Of a stretch of DNA of 64,000 bases, positions 59,538-64,000 are shown in pieces. How positions within the stretch are numbered: the stretch's first letter is position 1; every line of letters starts with the position of its first letter. The DNA is from Oscillospiraceae bacterium (lineage in GTDB: Bacteria > Bacillota > Clostridia > Oscillospirales > Oscillospiraceae): NCBI GenBank assembly GCA_017465625.1, contig JAFTVV010000013.1, forward strand, positions 1 to 64,000. The letters run 5' to 3'. The notes beneath the pieces were generated by a model. That model was not told the DNA's origin, did not search any database, and worked only from the letters and a program-made list of their open reading frames with translations. A program made the translations under genes and the position numbers.

Positions 59538-60583
59538 AGAATCACCTTCTCTTCCGACGGAACAATCTGTCCGATCACGTAAGCATCCTCTCCGTGAGCT
59601 TTCAGAATTTCCAGCGCCTGCGCTGTCTGCTCCTTCGGTACTACAACAGACATACCCACACCCATATTGAAGGTATTGAACATATCGCGCTCCGGAATAT
59701 TGCCCCAGGAGGCAATCAAATCGAAAATCGGCAGAACGCGAACCGCCTCACGGTCGATTTTTGCGCCCAAGCCATCGGGAATACTACGGGGAATGTTTTC
59801 ATAGAAGCCGCCGCCTGTGATGTGGCTGATGCCCTTTACATCCACCTGCTCCAACAGCGCCAAAATGGACTTTACATAGATGCGTGTGGGGGTCAGCAAT
59901 GCCTGGGCAATGGTCTGTCCGTTCAGCTCCTGCCGGGGCACGTAAAGCTCCGGATTATTATGATCAATGTCGAATACCTTGCGGCACAGAGAAAAACCAT
60001 TGGAATGAATACCGGTAGAAGGAAGCGCAATCACCACGTCTCCGGCCTGCATTTTTTTGTTGTCAATGATCCGCTTTTTATCGACGATGCCTACTGCAAA
60101 GCCTGCCAGATCGTAATCCTCCAAAGGCATCAGTCCCGGATGCTCTGCAGTTTCGCCGCCAATCAGTGCCGCACCGGACTGCACACAGCCCTCTGCAACA
60201 CCGCTGACGATGGACGCAATCTTCTCCGGATAATTCTTGCCGCAGGCAATATAATCCAGGAAGAACAGCGGTCTTGCGCCGCAGCAAATAATATCATTGA
60301 CGCACATTGCCACCGCATCAATACCGATGGTATCGTGCTTGTCCATCAGCACTGCCAGCTTGACCTTTGTGCCGCAGCCATCCGTGCCGGAAACCAGCAC
60401 CGGCTCTTCCATTCCGGCAATGGGCAGACCGAAGCAGCCGCCAAAACCGCCCACATCATCCAAACACAGGCTGTTTTTCGTTCTGGCAATATGTTTTTTC
60501 ATCAGCTCTACTGCCTGATAACCGGCAGTGATGTCCACACCGGCGGCAGCATAGCTGGCAGATTGAGAATTCTTATGTTCCAT
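59534..60583 (-). CDS. purM: Phosphoribosylformylglycinamidine cyclo-ligase (AIR synthetase)
   Basis: 349 residues. ATP-dependent closure of FGAM to AIR. SYAAAGVDITAGYQAVELMK near residue 9, LVSGTDGCGTKVKLA near 62, GIDAVAMCVNDIICCGARP near 84, GETAEHPG near 143 and HITGGGFYENIPR near 251 match PurM. It lies 10 bases after purF and overlaps purN. Confidence 0.96.
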   Translation of the reverse strand: MEHKNSQSASYAAAGVDITAGYQAVELMKKHIARTKNSLCLDDVGGFGGCFGLPIAGMEEPVLVSGTDGCGTKVKLAVLMDKHDTIGIDAVAMCVNDIICCGARPLFFLDYIACGKNYPEKIASIVSGVAEGCVQSGAALIGGETAEHPGLMPLEDYDLAGFAVGIVDKKRIIDNKKMQAGDVVIALPSTGIHSNGFSLCRKVFDIDHNNPELYVPRQELNGQTIAQALLTPTRIYVKSILALLEQVDVKGISHITGGGFYENIPRSIPDGLGAKIDREAVRVLPIFDLIASWGNIPERDMFNTFNMGVGMSVVVPKEQTAQALEILKAHGEDAYVIGQIVPSEEKVIL

Positions 60584-60593
60584 CTTTTTCTCC

Positions 60594-62018
60594 TTATTCC
60601 TTGCCGTTCCAGCAATAAGTACAAAGCTTACAGGGCTCTATGCCAATGGCACGGATGACCCCCTCCAGAGACTGAAATTCCAAGGATGCAAAATTGAATT
60701 TTTCACAAATGGCCTGACGAAGCTTCTGTCCACGCTGAGTATTGGAGTCGGCATATTCTTCAATATGATTGAAGCTTTCCTCCCCCTCCAGTTCCAGCAT
60801 CACCTTGCGTGCAATGAGATCCAGATCATTGGTTGCTCTGGAGAAATTCAGATACTTACAGCCATACATAATGGGAGGACAGGCAGAGCGCATATGCACC
60901 GCTTTCGCGCCATTTTCATAGAGAAAATCCACAGTTTCCTTTAACTGTGTTCCCCGTACAATGGAATCATCCACAAACAGCAGATTCTTGTCGTGAATCA
61001 AATCCACAACGGGAATTTGCTTCATTTTCGCCACCCGTTTAGAGTCACTTTGCTTGGGCGCAGTAAAGCTTCTTGCCCAGGTAGGGGTGTATTTGATAAA
61101 AGCACGGGCAAAAGGAATGCCGCTTTTATTGGCGTAGCCAATGGCGTGGGGGGTGCCGGAATCCGGTACGCCGCCAATATAGTCAATATCCTGCGCAATG
61201 TTTTTCTCTTTGTCTGCTTCAGCTAAAATTGCACCGTTGCGATAGCGCATCATCTCCACGTTCACGCCTTCATAGGTAGACGTGGGATAGCCGTAGTAGC
61301 TCCAAAGAAAGGCGCACATACGCATCTCTTCTCTGGGGGGTGCAAGCTGACGGATTTCGTTTACTGTCAGCTCCACAATCTCACCGGGTCCCAGTTCTTT
61401 CACGTGCTCAAAACCCAGCTTGGTATAGGCAAAAGCTTCAAAAGAAGCGCAGTGACCATCCGCCCGTTTGCCAATTTGCATAGGCAGACGTCCAACCTTG
61501 TCCCGTGCGGCAATCAAAGCACCGTTATCACGCAAAATCAGAATGGAAGCCGTGCCCTCCACCGCATCCTGTGCAAAGCGAATACCGCTTACAAAATCCT
61601 CTTTCAGGTCGATCAGTGCCGCAACCAGCTCCGTGGTATTGACCCGTCCACCGGTCATTGCGTCAAAGTGACCGCCACTGTGCTGAAAGTACTGCTCAAT
61701 CAGGCTGTCGGCATTATTGACAATGCCGGTGGTGCAGATGGCATACGTACCCAGATGCGACCGAATGAGCATCGGCTGAGGGTCGGTGTCGCTGATACAG
61801 CCGATGGCAGATGTGCCCTTCATTTCATCAAAAATCGTGGCAAACTTGGTGCGGAACGGGCTGTTTTCAATGTTGTGTATTTTACGCTGTAAGCCGATCT
61901 CAGGATCATAAGCGGCCAAACCGCCCCGACGTGCGCTCAGGTGCGTATGGTAATCCACGCCGAAAAATACATCCTCCAGACATTCCTGCCGGGAGACAAT
62001 GCCAAAAAATCCTCCCAT
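60594..62018 (-). CDS. purF: Amidophosphoribosyltransferase-like protein lacking the N-terminal cysteine
   Basis: 474 residues. The C-terminal half is a normal PRTase with the PRPP motif LLFVDDSIVRGTQLKETV near 346 and YIGGVPDSGTPHAIGYA near 274. The N-terminal half aligns with the Ntn glutaminase but begins MGGFFGIVS instead of MCGIxGI, so the nucleophilic Cys1 is a glycine; no Cys occurs before residue 13. The start is firm: AAAGGAG precedes the ATG, and the upstream frame offers no alternative. It would make phosphoribosylamine from PRPP but with free ammonia or another nitrogen donor (inference). I recall similar MGGFFG-type homologues in other gut anaerobes. Third gene of the operon. Confidence 0.88.
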   Translation of the reverse strand: MGGFFGIVSRQECLEDVFFGVDYHTHLSARRGGLAAYDPEIGLQRKIHNIENSPFRTKFATIFDEMKGTSAIGCISDTDPQPMLIRSHLGTYAICTTGIVNNADSLIEQYFQHSGGHFDAMTGGRVNTTELVAALIDLKEDFVSGIRFAQDAVEGTASILILRDNGALIAARDKVGRLPMQIGKRADGHCASFEAFAYTKLGFEHVKELGPGEIVELTVNEIRQLAPPREEMRMCAFLWSYYGYPTSTYEGVNVEMMRYRNGAILAEADKEKNIAQDIDYIGGVPDSGTPHAIGYANKSGIPFARAFIKYTPTWARSFTAPKQSDSKRVAKMKQIPVVDLIHDKNLLFVDDSIVRGTQLKETVDFLYENGAKAVHMRSACPPIMYGCKYLNFSRATNDLDLIARKVMLELEGEESFNHIEEYADSNTQRGQKLRQAICEKFNFASLEFQSLEGVIRAIGIEPCKLCTYCWNGKE

Positions 62019-62029
62019 AAAAGGCTCCT

Positions 62030-62716
62030 TTATGCAAAGAACAGCTTGTTCAGGGTCATCGGATCCACGTAAACCCCATCCTTATATACACGCATATTGC
62101 CGGATGCGATTTCATCAATCAGCATCACATTGCCCTCGGGATCATAGCCGAATTCAAACTTGATATCGTACATATCCAAGCCCTTTTCCTTCAAATCGTC
62201 TGCAACGATTTTGGTAATGGCCTGTGTCATAGCCTTCAGGTCATCATACTGCTTGCCGGTCATCACGCCCAGATCCACCAGACCGTCCTTGGTCACCAGC
62301 GGATCGCCCTTTTCGTCATTTTTAAAGGTGGTTTCCACGTAGGCAGGCAGATCCTGACCCTCTGTGCAGTAATCACTGTAGCGGCGGTAGAAAGAGCCTA
62401 CTGCCTTATAGCGGCAAATCACTTCCAGACCTTTGCCGAACACCTTGGCAGGAAGCACCTCCATGGTGGTATTGTTAAGATCTGCAGATACGTAGTGGGT
62501 ACGAATACCTGCCGCATTGATCTTCTCGAAGAAGTAAATGGACATCCGCAGGTTCACGTCACCTACGCCATCGATCGTCAGTCCAACCGCATTTTCGCCG
62601 GGGTCAAACACACCGTCCTTGCCGGTGCAATCATCCTTGAACTTCAGCAGGAAATTGCCGTTGTCCAGTGCAAATACGTCCTTGGTCTTTCCGGTGTAAA
62701 CAAGTTTCTTTTCCAT
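62030..62716 (-). CDS. purC: Phosphoribosylaminoimidazole-succinocarboxamide synthase
   Basis: 228 residues from ATG 62716 (GGAGG 8 bases upstream); the frame extends upstream into purE. It adds aspartate to CAIR with [23 protein letters not shown] near residue 6 is the glycine-rich SAICAR synthetase loop, [16 protein letters not shown] near 92 and [20 protein letters not shown] near 181 are the signatures. Length matches bacterial PurC (about 235). Confidence 0.95.
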   Translation of the reverse strand: MEKKLVYTGKTKDVFALDNGNFLLKFKDDCTGKDGVFDPGENAVGLTIDGVGDVNLRMSIYFFEKINAAGIRTHYVSADLNNTTMEVLPAKVFGKGLEVICRYKAVGSFYRRYSDYCTEGQDLPAYVETTFKNDEKGDPLVTKDGLVDLGVMTGKQYDDLKAMTQAITKIVADDLKEKGLDMYDIKFEFGYDPEGNVMLIDEIASGNMRVYKDGVYVDPMTLNKLFFA

Positions 62717-62742
62717 TTTATTGTCCTCCAATAATGATTTTA

Positions 62743-63240
62743 TCAATTCAGGTTCAGCTGTTGGGCAATTTCCCAATCCTTTTTCAGCACGTCTGCTTCG
62801 TCCATTTTCCGCTTGGCGTCCAGCTTTTCTGCCAAGGCGGCATCCTCCACCGCCAAGATCTGCGCCGCCAGCAGTGCGGCATTTGCGCCGCCGTTAATGG
62901 CCACTGTGGCAACCGGTATGCCTGTGGGCATTTGCACGGTGGAAAGCAGGGCATCCATTCCTTCCAGCATCGGTCCTTTACAGGGGATTCCAATGACAGG
63001 CAGTGTGGTGTTGGCGGCAATCGCACCTGCCAGGTGTGCCGCCATACCGGCAGCAGCAATCAAAACACCGTATCCCTTCTTTCGGGCGTTCACCGCAAAA
63101 TCTCTGGCTTGCTCCGGAGTGCGGTGCGCAGAATAGATGTGCACCTCATAGGGAATGTCAAAGCGTGCTAAAACATCCACAGCTTTTTGAACCACAGGCA
63201 GGTCGCTGGCACTGCCCATTACGATACCAACTTTTTTCAT
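62743..63240 (-). CDS. purE: 5-(carboxyamino)imidazole ribonucleotide mutase / AIR carboxylase
   Basis: 165 residues from ATG 63240 with AAAGGAGAGAG upstream. [15 protein letters not shown] near residue 5, [18 protein letters not shown] near 35 (catalytic His-Arg) and [23 protein letters not shown] are PurE blocks. No purK is in the operon, so it may be a class II PurE using CO2 directly, or PurK lies elsewhere; sequence alone does not decide. First gene of the pur operon, preceded by a structured leader. Confidence 0.95.
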   Translation of the reverse strand: MKKVGIVMGSASDLPVVQKAVDVLARFDIPYEVHIYSAHRTPEQARDFAVNARKKGYGVLIAAAGMAAHLAGAIAANTTLPVIGIPCKGPMLEGMDALLSTVQMPTGIPVATVAINGGANAALLAAQILAVEDAALAEKLDAKRKMDEADVLKKDWEIAQQLNLN

Positions 63241-63266
63241 ATTCTCTCTCCTTTTGAAGTAAAACA

Positions 63267-63382
63267 GGCACACCAAGCTCGCACGAGTTCAGTGTGCCCA
63301 GACGGTCGGCATAAGTCGGCTTTTTACGATCTCCTGTTCCTTTGTGGTGCTCCACATCTTTCGATTTCCGTCAGTAGCAGGA
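63267..63382 (-). ncRNA. Probable ZTP (pfl) riboswitch and terminator of the pur operon
   Basis: The minus-strand leader between guaB and purE contains a 6-bp hairpin ATTTCC/GGAAAT, then GATGTGGAGCACCAC, GGAACAGG and GCCGACCGTCTGGGCA (63310-63295). The last element and the order resemble the pfl/ZTP aptamer that turns on purine and one-carbon genes when ZMP/ZTP accumulates. The terminator-like stem GGCACAC (63298-63292) with GTGTGCC (63273-63267), enclosing CTCG/CGAG and followed by TGTTTT, shares its 5' arm with the aptamer's UGGGCA end, so the two folds exclude each other. Assigned by memory of the motif, not by a covariance search. Confidence 0.65.
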
Positions 63383-63389
63383 AATGCTG

Positions 63390-63418
63390 TTGTAAAAAAC
63401 CGATATTGAGCCTGTCAA
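63390..63418 (-). promoter_or_regulatory. Candidate promoter of the pur operon leader
   Basis: Minus strand TTGACA (63418-63413), 17-base spacer, TTACAA (63395-63390). The -35 is perfect and the -10 weak. A 7-bp inverted repeat CTGTCAA/TTGACAG (63412-63438) covers the -35 box and the guaB stop codon. Confidence 0.5.
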
Positions 63419-63427
63419 AGCACATTT

Positions 63428-64000
63428 TTACTTGACAGACAGACTCTTTTCCTTCTGAATCACATCGTGGGCACCGCCCTCTGTAATGCTGGTGGCGGAT
63501 ACCAAGGTGATTTTTGCTTTCTGTTGCAGTTCGGGAATAGTCAGTGCGCCACAGTTGCACATTGTGGAACGCACCTTGCTCAGGGAGAGCTCCACGTTGT
63601 CCTTCAGCGAACCTGCATAGGGTACGTAGGAATCCACGCCCTCTTCAAAGGACAGCTTCTTATCACCGCCCAAATCGTACCGCATCCAGTTACGGGCACG
63701 GTTGGAGCCTTCGCCCCAGTATTCATTATAATATGTACCACCGATGTTGACCTTGTTGGTGGGACTCTCGTCAAAACGGGCGAAATAACGACCCAGCATT
63801 ACAAAATCTGCCCCCATTGCCAGTGCCAGTGTAATGTGATGATCATACACAATGCCGCCATCGGAGCAGACCGGTACGTAAATGCCGGTCTCCGCAAAGT
63901 ACTCATCCCGGGCCTTGCAGACCTCGATCAGCGCAGTAGCCTGACCGCGGCCAATGCCCTTTGTCTCCCGTGTGATGCAGATCGAGCCGCCGCCAATGCC
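63428..64000 (-). CDS. guaB: IMP dehydrogenase, C-terminal part (5' end outside window)
   Basis: The frame enters from the right edge and stops at 63430-63428, giving 190 codons. [17 protein letters not shown] holds the active-site loop with the catalytic cysteine (GGGSICITR). [20 protein letters not shown] follows (quoted in parts: [16 protein letters not shown]), then [15 protein letters not shown] and the flap region [16 protein letters not shown]. These match IMPDH, which oxidises IMP to XMP for GMP synthesis; GMP reductase is a less likely alternative. It precedes the pur operon on the same strand, with a separate leader between. Confidence 0.9.
   Translation of the reverse strand, partial: GIGGGSICITRETKGIGRGQATALIEVCKARDEYFAETGIYVPVCSDGGIVYDHHITLALAMGADFVMLGRYFARFDESPTNKVNIGGTYYNEYWGEGSNRARNWMRYDLGGDKKLSFEEGVDSYVPYAGSLKDNVELSLSKVRSTMCNCGALTIPELQQKAKITLVSATSITEGGAHDVIQKEKSLSVK

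Noticed and set aside
63158..63355. Small protein overlapping the purE leader
   Set aside because: The frame reads through the conserved aptamer-like sequence, so its apparent conservation is explained by RNA structure.

Overview
The window is a stretch of a Gram-positive, spore-forming anaerobe of the Clostridia, most likely Oscillospirales/Oscillospiraceae (inference). Support comes from the sporulation genes spoIIGA-sigE and spoIVA, class II galT, NiaR control of NAD synthesis, a class 1B PyrD with its PyrK partner, a lysine riboswitch, HPr kinase and AGGAGG-type ribosome binding sites. Gene density is high and most convergent pairs share a bidirectional terminator. I see no rRNA, CRISPR array, insertion sequence or prophage.

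Layout. 1-6.3 kb: galactoside use (3' end of a GH2 beta-galactosidase, GPH symporter, galK, galT, galE) and a YitT membrane protein. 6.4-9.9 kb (minus): nadA-nadB-nadC-niaR, a self-regulated NAD operon with a consensus promoter and a palindrome over it. 10.0-10.2 kb: excisionase remnant. 10.3-19.7 kb: ychF, spoIIGA-sigE, rarA-DUF951, yqeG-pepP-efp-acidic zinc protein, and an unknown gene next to spoIVA. 19.7-26 kb: accessory zone with an acetyltransferase, a RAYT transposase with its GTAG-foot palindromes, ferritin, an unknown membrane protein, a four-helix-bundle protein preceded by an array of ten small hairpins, tRNA-Thr and a wall L,D-transpeptidase lipoprotein. 26-37 kb: glycerol-1-phosphate dehydrogenase, lipid kinase, secreted lysozyme with five SH3b domains, mnmA, rluA-type synthase with hprK, rpmB and yfhO. 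37-40 kb (minus): lysine-type ABC transporter behind a lysine riboswitch. 40.2-43.3 kb: tandem aldolase-II protein and prfC. 43.4-52 kb: UMP operon pyrC-carB-pyrK-pyrD-pyrF-pyrE-pyrB. 52-63.3 kb (minus): IMP operon purE-purC-purF-purM-purN-purO-purH-purD-purL behind a probable ZTP riboswitch, with guaB entering from the right edge.

The pyr and pur operons together encode nearly all of de novo UMP and IMP synthesis and converge on one terminator. Three pathway oddities stand out: PyrB carries a fused PyrI-like zinc tail, PurH is split into an AICAR transformylase and an archaeal-type PurO cyclohydrolase, and the only PurF lacks its nucleophilic N-terminal cysteine.

The best candidates for undescribed biology are the hairpin array with conserved ACATCGT separators in front of the four-helix-bundle gene (23.3-23.55 kb), the RAYT gene that carries an inverted pair of its own REP-like palindromes inside its coding sequence, and the mutually exclusive hairpins that end in a U-run exactly at the galT start codon.
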